A stretch of DNA of 64,000 bases, taken from contig JADIYI010000008.1 in assembly GCA_016705365.1 (NCBI GenBank), positions 1,116,001 through 1,180,000 of the forward strand, given 5' to 3'. Source of the stretch: Gammaproteobacteria bacterium (GTDB lineage Bacteria; Pseudomonadota; Gammaproteobacteria; Pseudomonadales; UBA5518). The position numbers and the translations under genes were made by a program. Positions 26,980-35,759 of this stretch are shown piece after piece; within the stretch, counting starts at the first letter, position 1; each line of letters begins with the position of its first letter. A model generated the notes under the pieces. The model did not search any database. It saw only the letters and a program-made list of their open reading frames with translations, and was not told where the DNA came from.

Positions 26980-27819
26980 TCAGTCGGCGGCGGGCGGGAT
27001 TTCCCGCAGGTACAACTGATAGTTCGTTGCATCCTCGCCGGGATCAACGATTTCGAGATGGGCGCTGACCGGTTCGCGCGGGGGCATCGCGGCGAGTGGC
27101 AAATCCTGTGGGTCGAGATATTCGTGCGGCAGGAACAGGCGGCTGGCAAGCACCCGCCCGCGCATATCGGAAAACACGATTTCCATGCCGGGAAAATCCT
27201 GCGCGAACGGTGCGTGGTTGCTGAGCAGCGCATCGACCAGCAGCAGGCCGGGGCGTCCGGGCGCGGGCCGTATGTGCAACGCCTCGCTGCGGATACGCGC
27301 GAAGTCCCGGAACGAGGGCAGCACGCAACCGATGCGCTCGCAGACCAGCGCGTAGGCCGGGCGCAAACGCGGATCGAGCGCGAGGGTATCGCGGTTGTGC
27401 CAGGCGTACTGGCCGACGAGGCCGAGCAGCGCCAGCAGGCAGGCCAAGGTCCAGGCGAGGTGCTGCCAGCGGCGCGCCACCGGCCCGCGTTCCATCTCGA
27501 CGGGCTGCGGCGCGATCGGCGGGAGCGTGAATGATTCGACCGGCGCGATCGGGGCAGGCGTGAACGGCTCGGTGGCTGCGTCCTGATCCGCCGCGGCTGC
27601 TTCGCCCTCGAACAGCATCTCGTCGATATAGTTCTGGCTGATGCCGGCGTCGGGTGACGCTGCCGTCTGCGGCGCGGACCCGGCGGGCTGGTGCGCCCGG
27701 GCATCGAACACCTGGTCGCAGGCACCGCAGCGCACGCGGCCTTCGGCGGCATCGAGTTGCTCCTCGCTGACGCGAAATGTCGTCCCGCAGGCCGGGCAAC
27801 GGGTGATTCCGCTGATCAT
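26980..27819 (-). CDS. DUF3426 protein with N-terminal zinc ribbon and one membrane helix
   Basis: A 279-residue protein. The N-terminus is an MJ0042-type zinc ribbon with Cys8-x2-Cys11 and Cys31-x2-Cys34. A Pro/Ala-rich linker leads to a single membrane helix (about 119-141) and then a DUF3426 domain of about 130 residues outside the cytoplasm. Function is unknown. It is coupled to prmA by an ATGA overlap and precedes dusB, as in Pseudomonas. The upstream in-frame extension falls inside prmA and was rejected. Confidence 0.88.
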   Translation of the reverse strand: MISGITRCPACGTTFRVSEEQLDAAEGRVRCGACDQVFDARAHQPAGSAPQTAASPDAGISQNYIDEMLFEGEAAAADQDAATEPFTPAPIAPVESFTLPPIAPQPVEMERGPVARRWQHLAWTLACLLALLGLVGQYAWHNRDTLALDPRLRPAYALVCERIGCVLPSFRDFARIRSEALHIRPAPGRPGLLLVDALLSNHAPFAQDFPGMEIVFSDMRGRVLASRLFLPHEYLDPQDLPLAAMPPREPVSAHLEIVDPGEDATNYQLYLREIPPAAD

Positions 27820-28733
27820 TGCCCGCATTCCGGGTTGCGCGGGGTGCGTACCAGGTCGAGGCGGCACCATTCATCTCGGATCGAGGTGCCGGCCACATCG
27901 AACCATGGGCGGTAGGCTTCCAGCACCGCCGTCGCCTGGCTGGCCAGGACCCCGGAGAGCACGGCATGCGCACCCGTGCGCAGCAGGCGGGCAAAGCGCG
28001 GAGCGAGTTCCACCAGCGGACCGGCGAGGATATTGGCCAGCAGCACATCGGCGGGCCCGGTCTCGTCGAGCGCCTGCGGTGCGCAGGTTTCGAGCCGCGC
28101 CGCGTCGATGCCATTGCGGGTGGCATTGTCACGGCTGGCAAGCAGTGCCTGCGGATCGATATCGACCGCGCGTACCCGCGTCGCGCCGAGCAGCAATGCG
28201 GCCACACCGAGAATGCCCGAGCCCGAACCGTAATCGATGACCTGCCGGCCGTCGCACGGGTGTCCGGCGAGCCATTCGAGGCACAACGCGGTGGTGGGGT
28301 GGGTGCCGGTGCCGAAGGCGAGGCCCGGGTCGAGGTGCATGACCACTGCGTCGGCTTGCTCGACCGTGGCGCCGCCTGGGCACACCCAGAGGCGCGCGCC
28401 GAAGCGCAGCGGGGCAAAATGCTGCAACCACTCGCGCTCCCAGGCGCGTGCCGCGAGATGCTCCCAGAGCGGCGTCTCGGGCACCGAACCCAGAGCGCGT
28501 CCTAGGGTTTCGAGGATCCGGGCACGGTCTGCGTCCGGATCGAACAGTGCGCTGACCCTGACCTCCGGCCACAGCGGTGTCTCGCCCACCCCGGGTTCGA
28601 GGATCGCGATGTCCTGCTGGTCGCCGAGCGTCACGGACAGCGCGCCGGCCGCGAGCAGCGCATCCTCGAGCGCAGCGACGTCGTGCGCCAATGCGCTCAG
28701 ATGCAATTGCAGGAATTCGCCTTCGGAGCCCAT
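27816..28733 (-). CDS. prmA: Ribosomal protein L11 methyltransferase
   Basis: Trimethylates ribosomal protein L11 using S-adenosylmethionine. The 305-residue protein has an N-terminal substrate-binding region, then a Rossmann methyltransferase domain with motif I VIDYGSGSGILGVAALLLGA and the acidic loop AVDIDPQAL; the NILAGPLVELAP motif follows. PrmA is usually about 293 residues. It sits between accC and the DUF3426 gene. Confidence 0.96.
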   Translation of the reverse strand: MGSEGEFLQLHLSALAHDVAALEDALLAAGALSVTLGDQQDIAILEPGVGETPLWPEVRVSALFDPDADRARILETLGRALGSVPETPLWEHLAARAWEREWLQHFAPLRFGARLWVCPGGATVEQADAVVMHLDPGLAFGTGTHPTTALCLEWLAGHPCDGRQVIDYGSGSGILGVAALLLGATRVRAVDIDPQALLASRDNATRNGIDAARLETCAPQALDETGPADVLLANILAGPLVELAPRFARLLRTGAHAVLSGVLASQATAVLEAYRPWFDVAGTSIRDEWCRLDLVRTPRNPECGQ

Positions 28734-28784
28734 CGTCTGCCAGCAGGAAGAAGCGTGTTCACGACACCGCGCGGCGCGGCTTCA

Positions 28785-30125
28785 TCAGCTTTTCAACTTC
28801 TTTTCGAGATAGTGAATGCTCACGCCGCCGCGCTGGAATGCCTCGTCGCGCACCAGGTTCTGGTGCAGCGGGATATTGGTGGTGATGCCATCGACCACGA
28901 TCTCGTCGAGCGCGTTGCGCATCCGCATCAGGGCGCTATGGCGGTCATCGGCCCAGGTAATCACCTTGCCGATCAGGGAGTCGTAATTCGGGGGCACGGT
29001 GTAGCCGCTGTAGAGATGCGAGTCGACGCGGATGCCGTTGCCGCCCGGGGCATGATAGCGATTGACCTTGCCGGGGCTCGGCGCAAAGGTCCTGGGGTCT
29101 TCGGCATTGATGCGGCACTCGAAGGAATGGCCACGAATGCGCACATCGTCCTGGGTGATCGAGAGCGGCCGTCCGCCGGCGATCAGCAGTTGCTCGCGCA
29201 CGATATCGAAGCCGGTGATCATCTCGGTGACCGGGTGTTCGACCTGGACCCGCGTGTTCATCTCGATGAAGAAGAATTTGCCGTTCTCATAAAGGAACTC
29301 GAAGGTGCCCGCGCCGCGGTAGCCGATTTCCTGGCAGGCGCGCACGCAACTTTCGGCGACCTCGCGCTTGATGTCTTCCGCAATGCCCGGAGCGGGCGCT
29401 TCCTCGAGCACTTTCTGGTGCCGGCGCTGCAGTGAGCAGTCGCGATCGCCGAGATGAATCACGTTTCCCTGGCCGTCGGCCAGTACCTGGAACTCGACAT
29501 GGCGCGGATTCTCGAGATACTTCTCGAGATACACCGTGCCGTCGCCGAAGGCAGCCTTGGCTTCGGCGTGGGTCATCAGCACCGCATTGAGCAGTGCCGC
29601 CTGGCTGTGCACCACGCGCATGCCGCGCCCGCCACCGCCGGCCGCGGCCTTGATGATCACCGGGTAGCCGATGGCGCGGGCACTGGCCAGGGTCTGCTCG
29701 TTGTCCTCGGTGAGCGCGCCGTCGGAGCCGGGCACCGTGGGTACGCCGGCGAGTTTCATCGCCGCCTTGGCCTGGACCTTGTCACCCATCAGGCGAATCA
29801 CGTCGGCGGTGGGGCCGACGAACTTGAAGCCGCTCTTTTCCACCTGCTCGGCGAAGTCCGCGTTCTCGGCCAGGAAGCCATATCCGGGGTGGATCGCGTC
29901 CGCATCGGTGATCTCGGCCGCGCTGATGATCGAGGGCACGTTCAGGTAGCTCTTGGCCGAAGGGTTGGGACCGATGCACACCGATTCGTCGGCCAGGCGC
30001 ACATGCATCAGGTCGCGGTCGACCAGCGAGTGCACGGCGACGGTCTGTATGCCAAGTTCGCGGCAGGCGCGCAGGATGCGTAGCGCGATCTCGCCGCGAT
30101 TCGCGATGACAACCTTCTCGATCAT
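28785..30125 (-). CDS. accC: Acetyl-CoA carboxylase, biotin carboxylase subunit
   Basis: Carboxylates biotin carried on AccB, the first half-reaction of fatty-acid synthesis. From ATG 30125 it is 446 residues (E. coli 449), beginning MIEKVVIANRGEIA. It shows the ATP-grasp glycine loop AAGGGGRGMRVV, HPGYGFLAEN, and the signature FIEMNTRVQVEHPVTE. The frame is open 54 codons upstream but that part is not AccC-like and overlaps the accB end. It lies 35 bp downstream of accB. Confidence 0.97.
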   Translation of the reverse strand: MIEKVVIANRGEIALRILRACRELGIQTVAVHSLVDRDLMHVRLADESVCIGPNPSAKSYLNVPSIISAAEITDADAIHPGYGFLAENADFAEQVEKSGFKFVGPTADVIRLMGDKVQAKAAMKLAGVPTVPGSDGALTEDNEQTLASARAIGYPVIIKAAAGGGGRGMRVVHSQAALLNAVLMTHAEAKAAFGDGTVYLEKYLENPRHVEFQVLADGQGNVIHLGDRDCSLQRRHQKVLEEAPAPGIAEDIKREVAESCVRACQEIGYRGAGTFEFLYENGKFFFIEMNTRVQVEHPVTEMITGFDIVREQLLIAGGRPLSITQDDVRIRGHSFECRINAEDPRTFAPSPGKVNRYHAPGGNGIRVDSHLYSGYTVPPNYDSLIGKVITWADDRHSALMRMRNALDEIVVDGITTNIPLHQNLVRDEAFQRGGVSIHYLEKKLKS

Positions 30126-30160
30126 GATGGGAGATCCTGTTGGGGCGATGCGCGCCGGGC

Positions 30161-30619
30161 TCAGATGATGCTGATCAGTGGCTGGTCGAATTCGATGGGT
30201 ACGCCATCCTCGACCAGTATGGCGCCGACCACGCCGGCCTTGTCGGCCTCGATATGGTTCATCATTTTCATGGCCTCGACGATGCAAACCACGTCGCCCG
30301 GCTTGACGCTCTGGCCAGGCGTGACAAACGGTTTCGAGCCGGGCGACGGCGCGCTGTAGAACGTGCCGACCATCGGCGAGCGCACCAGGTGTCCGGCCGG
30401 TTCGGCCGCCGCCACCGGCACGACCGCGGCTACCGCCGGCGCGGCGGCGACCGGCGCCTGCACCATGCCCTGCGGCATGCTCATCATCTGCGGTGCCACC
30501 ATGGTCATGCCGCTGTTGCGGCTGATGCGTACCGACTCCTCGCCCTCGCGGATCTCGATCTCGGTGACGTCGGATTCCTCGAGCAGGTCGATCAGTTTTT
30601 TCAGCTTGCGGATATCCAT
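30161..30619 (-). CDS. accB: Acetyl-CoA carboxylase biotin carboxyl carrier protein
   Basis: A 152-residue carrier: an N-terminal helical part (MDIRKLKKLIDLLEES), an Ala/Pro-rich linker (about 55-75), and the C-terminal biotinyl domain with Lys118 in VEAMKMM as the biotin attachment site. The thumb-bearing SPMVGTFYSAPSPG stretch is present. accB-accC are adjacent as in most gammaproteobacteria, and aroQ is 18 bp upstream. Confidence 0.97.
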   Translation of the reverse strand: MDIRKLKKLIDLLEESDVTEIEIREGEESVRISRNSGMTMVAPQMMSMPQGMVQAPVAAAPAVAAVVPVAAAEPAGHLVRSPMVGTFYSAPSPGSKPFVTPGQSVKPGDVVCIVEAMKMMNHIEADKAGVVGAILVEDGVPIEFDQPLISII

Positions 30620-30637
30620 GAATTGCCCTTCTGTGTG

Positions 30638-31081
30638 TCAGGAATGGTTGATGCGTTCGATCGCCGCGTGCAGGGCGAGTTCGTAGCCCTGCGCGCCGAG
30701 CCCGGAAATCACACCGACGGCGATATCGGAAAAATAGGAATGCTGGCGGAAGTCCTCGCGTGCATGCACGTTCGACAGGTGCACCTCGATGAACGGTACC
30801 GCCACCGCGAGCAGCGCATCGCGCAGTGCCACGCTGGTATGGGTGAAAGCCGCGGGATTGAACACGATGAAGGTGATGCCCTCCGAGCGTGCCGCGTGGA
30901 TGCGCTCGATCAGCTCGTGCTCGGCATTGCTCTGCAGGCTTTGCAGGTGATGCCCGGCCTCGACCGCGATCCCCGACAGGCGCTGGTTGATCGCATCGAG
31001 CGTGTCGTGGCCATAGGTCTCCGGCTCGCGGGTGCCGAGCAGATTGAGGTTCGGGCCGTGAAGCACCAGGATCGAGGCCAT
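30638..31081 (-). CDS. aroQ: 3-dehydroquinate dehydratase, type II
   Basis: Converts 3-dehydroquinate to 3-dehydroshikimate in the shikimate pathway. The 147-residue protein starts MASILVLHGPNLNLLG at ATG 31081; active-site Tyr23 follows in PETYG, and NPAAFTHTSVALRDAL plus HLSNVHARE carry the other conserved residues. It sits at the head of aroQ-accB-accC. The frame extends 47 codons upstream without family similarity. Confidence 0.96.
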   Translation of the reverse strand: MASILVLHGPNLNLLGTREPETYGHDTLDAINQRLSGIAVEAGHHLQSLQSNAEHELIERIHAARSEGITFIVFNPAAFTHTSVALRDALLAVAVPFIEVHLSNVHAREDFRQHSYFSDIAVGVISGLGAQGYELALHAAIERINHS

Positions 31082-31095
31082 ATCAGGTACCGCTG

Positions 31096-31121
31096 ACCAC
31101 CACGCCCGCTCAGGTGGTGGT
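31096..31121. repeat. 8-bp inverted repeat upstream of aroQ
   Basis: ACCACCAC (31096-31103) and GTGGTGGT (31114-31121) form a perfect stem with a 10-nt loop, 14 bp before the aroQ ATG on the minus strand. There is no T-run, so it is not a clear terminator; it could affect aroQ translation or mark the dsbD end. Confidence 0.4.
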
Positions 31122-31232
31122 TCGTTATGTGTCAGACGGATTCTGCCGCAATTCATGGAGCAGGTCCATATTGCGCACCCGTTCCGGCACGATGGCGACA
31201 AATTCGGGTGCGTTTCCGGCATTTGCGGCGCT

Positions 31233-32993
31233 TCAGCCGGGTTCCAGCGCCTCCAGGACGATTCCCGGCGTCAGCAGCTGGGGCAGGATCCGCGGTTCGG
31301 CAGCGGGCCGCGCGGGATAGAACAGGTAGAGCGGGACCCCGCTCCGTCCATGCTGCCACAGCAAGCGCGTGAGTACCGGGTCGCTGTTGGTCCAGTCGCC
31401 TTTCAGGTAGTGGATGCCCCTGCGGGCGAAGGCATCGGTGACGATCGCGCTGCTCAGCGCCAGTTTTTCATTGGCGAGACAGGTGATGCACCAGTCGGCG
31501 GTCACGTTCACGAACACTGCCTTGCCCTGGGCGCGCAGCTGCGCGAGGCGCGCCGGATCGTAGTTTTCCCAGTTGGCGCTGGCGTCGGGGCCTTCCACAG
31601 CCGGCTTTGCTGCCAGCAGCGGCGAGCGCAGCACCAGCAGCGCAAGCAACAGCACTGCCACGGCGAGCGCGCGCAGAAGCAAGGAATGTTTGTGGCGCGA
31701 GGCGCGCTCCCGGATCCACAACCCGAGCGCCAGCAGCACGCAGCCGCCAGCCACGGCGGCCATGCCGTTGACTCCACTCTGCTTGCCGAGCACCCATAAC
31801 AACCAGACCACGGCACCATAGAGCGGGAAGGCCAGCAGTTGCTTGAAACCTTCCATCCAGGCGCCGGGTTTGGGCAGGCGCCGCAGGGTCGCGGGGCTCA
31901 GCGTCAGCAGCAGGAATGGCGCTGCCATGCCGAAACCGAGCGCGGCAAAGATGGTCAGCGCCGTAACTGCCGGTTGCGTCATGGCGAAGCCGAGCGCGCT
32001 ACCCATGAATGGCGCCGAGCACGGACTGGCCACCACCGTTGCCAGTACCCCGGTAAAAAAGGAGCCCGCGTAACCCGATTTCGCGGCCAGCGAGTTGCCG
32101 ACGCCCATGATTCCGGCACCGAGGTTGATCATGCCCGAGAGCGACAGGCCCAGCACGAAGAACAGGTAGGCCAGTGCGGCGACAAAGGTCGGCGACTGCA
32201 GGTGGAAGCCCCAGCCGATCGCCGCGCCAGCCTGGCGCAAACCGATCAACAGAGCGGCCACCGCCATGAAGCTGAGGACCACGCCCGCGGTATAGACCAG
32301 ACCGTGCATTGCCTGGCCGCCGCCAGCGCCGCCCTTGCCCGCGATACTGAGCACCTTGAGGGACAGCACCGGGAACACGCAGGGCATCAGGTTCAGGATC
32401 AGGCCGCCGAGTGCGGCGAGCAGCGCCATGTAGGCGAGCTCGGCAGCACTGACGGTTGCGCTCGGGGCTGGCGTCGGCATCGGGGCAGGTGCATGCACCC
32501 AGGGCGCGGTCGTGGTTTCCAGCACCGTGCCGGCGGCCGCGTCGAGCGTGAAGATTTGTTTGCGCGGCGGGTAGCAGAGCCCGGCATCGGCGCAGCCCTG
32601 CGATCGGACTTCGAGCGTCCGCACCGTGGCGCCGGGTAGTGGCAGGGTGACCGCAAGCGCACCGCGATAGACTTCCGTGGCGCCGAGATAGGCGTCTTCG
32701 TGCGCCTCGCCCGGTGGCAGTTGCACCTCGAGCGGGTGGCTTCCATCGGCGTCGCGCGTCGCGAAACCGAGGCGTTCGCGGTACAGGTAGTAGCCGGGGG
32801 TGATATCCCATTCAAACACCAGTTGCTGATCGCGGATGCTGGCACGCAGGGGGTAAGCCTGTTCGACCCGCAGGAAGCTCGTGCCGCCGCCGAGCTTGGG
32901 GCTGGGTGCCGGGCGAAGTTGCGGCAGCTCATCGGCTGCGCGCAGCGCGGAGCCGAACAGCAAGCAGGCTAAGATGAGCAGGATTCTCGGCAT
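31233..32993 (-). CDS. dsbD: Thiol:disulfide interchange protein DsbD
   Basis: Passes electrons from cytoplasmic thioredoxin across the inner membrane to periplasmic thiol proteins. The 586-residue protein has all three parts: a signal peptide (1 to about 19), the periplasmic alpha domain with its cysteine pair (QGCADAGLC), eight-helix beta domain with LMPCVFPVL and SPCSAPFMG cysteines, and the C-terminal thioredoxin-like gamma domain with Cys502-Ile-Thr-Cys505. It reads toward aroQ (151-bp gap) and diverges from the copper chaperone gene. Confidence 0.96.
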   Translation of the reverse strand: MPRILLILACLLFGSALRAADELPQLRPAPSPKLGGGTSFLRVEQAYPLRASIRDQQLVFEWDITPGYYLYRERLGFATRDADGSHPLEVQLPPGEAHEDAYLGATEVYRGALAVTLPLPGATVRTLEVRSQGCADAGLCYPPRKQIFTLDAAAGTVLETTTAPWVHAPAPMPTPAPSATVSAAELAYMALLAALGGLILNLMPCVFPVLSLKVLSIAGKGGAGGGQAMHGLVYTAGVVLSFMAVAALLIGLRQAGAAIGWGFHLQSPTFVAALAYLFFVLGLSLSGMINLGAGIMGVGNSLAAKSGYAGSFFTGVLATVVASPCSAPFMGSALGFAMTQPAVTALTIFAALGFGMAAPFLLLTLSPATLRRLPKPGAWMEGFKQLLAFPLYGAVVWLLWVLGKQSGVNGMAAVAGGCVLLALGLWIRERASRHKHSLLLRALAVAVLLLALLVLRSPLLAAKPAVEGPDASANWENYDPARLAQLRAQGKAVFVNVTADWCITCLANEKLALSSAIVTDAFARRGIHYLKGDWTNSDPVLTRLLWQHGRSGVPLYLFYPARPAAEPRILPQLLTPGIVLEALEPG

Positions 32994-33160
32994 TTTGGCG
33001 CCTGTTGAGCTATTCGCGCCCCGGCCGTGCGCGTCGAAATCAGCATGGCAGGTATTCTAGCGAGAGTGTCGTACGGGTTTCGAGGGCGAATAATTACGCT
33101 CCTCGCCCGGAACGCTGTGGCACAATGCGAGTGAAGCTTCTGACCATGGATGAATCGACG

Positions 33161-33592
33161 ATGTACCTGCTGCGGTGTGGCGCGATGGCGCTTCTGGCGG
33201 GTTCTGGCATCAACGCGACCGCCGCGACACTGGAACTGGACACGCCCTGGATGCGCGCGCCGGCGCCCGCACAGACGAATGCCGCGATCTATTTTCAACT
33301 GCGCAACAACGGCCCGCGGACCATGGTCCTGGATGGCGCGCAGGTCACCGGCGCGGCGAGCGCGGCGGTCCATGAGCACCGCCATGTGGATGGCCTGATG
33401 CGCATGAGCGAGGCAGGGCCGTTGCCGATCGCGCCTGGAACCGCGCTCAGGCTCGAACCCGGCGGATATCATCTGATGGTATTCGGCCTGGAAAAAACCC
33501 CGCTGGCGGGCGAGCGGGTGCCATTCTGTCTGCATTTTGCCGACGGCTCCGAGGAATGTGCCGCGGCGCTGGTCAAAGCGATTGGAGAGTAG
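33161..33592 (+). CDS. Periplasmic copper chaperone PCu(A)C
   Basis: A 143-residue exported protein that delivers Cu(I), typically to cytochrome oxidase. The copper motif H-x10-M-x21-H-x-M is exact: His71, Met82, His104, Met106. Starting at ATG 33161 gives a clean signal peptide (MYLLRCGAMALLAGSG to about ATA, 22). ATGs at 33125 and 33146 are in frame but would add acidic residues before the hydrophobic core; the start is uncertain. The next gene begins 4 bp after its stop. No cytochrome oxidase genes are in the window. Confidence 0.9.
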   Translation: MYLLRCGAMALLAGSGINATAATLELDTPWMRAPAPAQTNAAIYFQLRNNGPRTMVLDGAQVTGAASAAVHEHRHVDGLMRMSEAGPLPIAPGTALRLEPGGYHLMVFGLEKTPLAGERVPFCLHFADGSEECAAALVKAIGE

Positions 33593-33596
33593 TGTT

Positions 33597-34628
33597 ATGG
33601 ACGAGGCAAAAGCGCGGGCGATGCGCAAGACTCTGGCTCCGGGCAGCGGCATGGCGCTGGTGGTCGCGGTGCTGGTCGGGGTGTTTGCGCTCGGCTTCAT
33701 CGGTGTCGGTGTGTACTGGTCGAGCGAACCGGCGCGCTTCGATGTGCGCGAGAACGCCGCGAGGTTTGCCGCCTCGCAGAACCGCCAGCTGGTGGTCGGC
33801 AGCGTGACCGTCGCGACCCTGGTGCGGGTTGCCGAAACCCTGCTCGACAAGCCGGGCGGCTACCTCAGCAACGACCTCGCACCGCCTGGCGTCTGGCTCG
33901 ACAATATGCCGAACTGGGAGTTCGGCGTACTGGTGCAGGTGCGCGATCTCTCCAAGGCCATGCGCGAAACGCTGAGCCGCTCGCAGTCGCAGTCCACCGA
34001 AGATCCCGATCTGGCGCTGGCCGAACCCCAATTCAATTTCGACAGCTACTCCTGGCTGCTGCCCCCCTCGGAGAACGAGTACCGCCAGGGCATCCGCTCA
34101 CTGGAAACCTATGCCCGGCGCCTGGCGGACCCGCAGAAGCCCGATGCCCAGTTCTATGCCCGCGCCGATAACCTGCGCTACTGGCTGGGCACGGTGGAGA
34201 GCCGTCTTGGCAGCCTGTCGCAGCGCCTCAGTTCGAGCGTCGGCAGGAAACGCCTCAACACGGACCTGGCCGGCGACAGTGCCGCACAGCAATCGACGCC
34301 TGCCGCGATGGAGGTGGAGACCAGGACGCCATGGGCCCGCATCGACGATGTGTTCTACGAGGCGCGTGGTACCTCGTGGGCGCTGATCCAGTTCCTCGAG
34401 GCGATAGAAGTGGATTTCGCCGACGTGCTGCAGAAAAAGAACGCCGTGGTGAGCCTGCGCCAGATCATCCGCGAGCTCGAAGGCACCCAGGAGCCGATGT
34501 GGAGCCCGCTGATCCTGAACGGCTCGGGCTTTGGTCCGCTGGCCAACCACTCGCTGGTGATGGCCTCGTATGTGTCGCGCGCCAATGCCGCGATCATCAA
34601 CCTGCGCGAATTGCTGGCCCAGGGCTGA
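33597..34628 (+). CDS. DUF2333-family membrane-anchored protein
   Basis: A 343-residue protein with one N-terminal membrane helix (about 19-41) and a large extracytoplasmic helical domain of the DUF2333 family, common in Pseudomonas relatives and without known function. The ATG at 33597 follows GGAGAG. It is 4 bp downstream of the copper chaperone gene, so the two are probably co-transcribed. It ends 8 bp before the convergent kinase pseudogene. Confidence 0.85.
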   Translation: MDEAKARAMRKTLAPGSGMALVVAVLVGVFALGFIGVGVYWSSEPARFDVRENAARFAASQNRQLVVGSVTVATLVRVAETLLDKPGGYLSNDLAPPGVWLDNMPNWEFGVLVQVRDLSKAMRETLSRSQSQSTEDPDLALAEPQFNFDSYSWLLPPSENEYRQGIRSLETYARRLADPQKPDAQFYARADNLRYWLGTVESRLGSLSQRLSSSVGRKRLNTDLAGDSAAQQSTPAAMEVETRTPWARIDDVFYEARGTSWALIQFLEAIEVDFADVLQKKNAVVSLRQIIRELEGTQEPMWSPLILNGSGFGPLANHSLVMASYVSRANAAIINLRELLAQG

Positions 34629-34636
34629 GGCCCGCT

Positions 34637-35640
34637 TCAGCGGGCGGTGTCGAACTCCTCGAGAATGCGCGCGTGTTCCGTCACCGGCAGACGCGGCCCG
34701 TAATGCATCACCAGCTGCGCTGCCGCATGGCTGGCCAGGCGGGCGGCCGCACCCGCGTCGTAGCCGGAAGTGATGCCATGGAGATAGGCGCCGGCAAACA
34801 TGTCGCCGGCCCCGTTGGTGTCGATCGGGCGCACCTTTGGCGCCGCAACGCGGTGATAGCGCTGTCCGTCGAACACCAGGGCGCCGTCGGCGCCGAGGGT
34901 GATCGCAAATGAGCGCGCGATCGGACGCAGCGCCGCGGCCGCATCTTCGAGCACCTCACACCCGGTCCACTGCCGCGCCTCGGCCAGGTTGCAGAACAGC
35001 AGGTCGACACCGTCACCGAGCATCTCCTGCAGCCCTTCGTGGAAGTGCTCCACGATGCCGGGGTCGGAGAAGCTGAGCGCGGTGCGCACCCCGGCAGCCT
35101 CGGCGATGCGCCGTGCCGCGACCGCGGCAGCGCGCCCACTCGGAGATGTCACCAGGTATCCTCGATGTAGAGGAATTGCGAGGCGCGCAGGGCGGCCTCG
35201 TCGAGATCCCCGGCGGAGAGCGTCGAGCTGATGCCGAGAAAGGTGTTCATGGTGCGTTCGGCATCGGGCGTGATCATCACCAGGCATTTGCCGGTCACCC
35301 CGGGATCGCGGGCGGCGTGTGGGTTGGAGGCGACTCCCGCCCGCGCCAGATCCGCGAGATAGAAGCGCCCGTTCTCGTCGTCGGCCACCTTGCAGGTATA
35401 AAAGGCGCGTGAGCCGAAGCAGCACGCCGCGATCACCGAATTGGCCGCGGAGCCACCGCTGGCACGCCGTGAGGCAACCAGGTGTCCGCTGAGCAGTTCG
35501 AGCAACTGCTCCTGGCGTGGCTCGTCGACCAGTGTCATCAGGCCCTTGTCGATGCCTGCGTTGGCCAGAAACGTGTCTTCGATCGCGATTTCGGTATCGA
35601 CAAGGGCGGCTCCCATGCCATAGACGTGGTATGTACTCAT
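34637..35640 (-). pseudogene. PfkB-family (adenosine-type) kinase, interrupted by a -1 frameshift
   Basis: Two frames together encode one PfkB kinase. The first runs from ATG 35640 (MSTYHVYGMGAALVDTE) through SGGSAANSVIAACCFGSRAF to a stop just after FLYIEDTW near 35149. The second picks up at GYLVTSPSGR and runs to 34637 with the catalytic signature DTNGAGDMFAGAYLHG. The frames meet at 35160-35161, where GG on the minus strand would need to be GGG to restore IEGYLVTSPSG. Intact homologs phosphorylate adenosine or sugars. Either a real inactivating mutation or a homopolymer base-call error; the flanking codons show no other decay. Confidence 0.9.
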
Positions 35641-35722
35641 GCGATATTCCGTGGCCTGATGCGATCTGATGGCGCGCGATTATCGACGCCGGGCCGACCC
35701 CGCTCAAGGTGCAAAGCTGCAT

Positions 35723-35751
35723 TTGTGGCACGCGCGGCTTGTCCTTACACT
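35723..35751 (+). promoter_or_regulatory. Possible mrcB promoter
   Basis: TTGTGG (35723-35728) and TACACT (35746-35751) are spaced 17 bp apart. Transcription would begin near 35758, almost at the mrcB ATG (35760), giving a nearly leaderless mRNA. Weak consensus match. Confidence 0.3.
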
Positions 35752-35759
35752 GACGCGCC

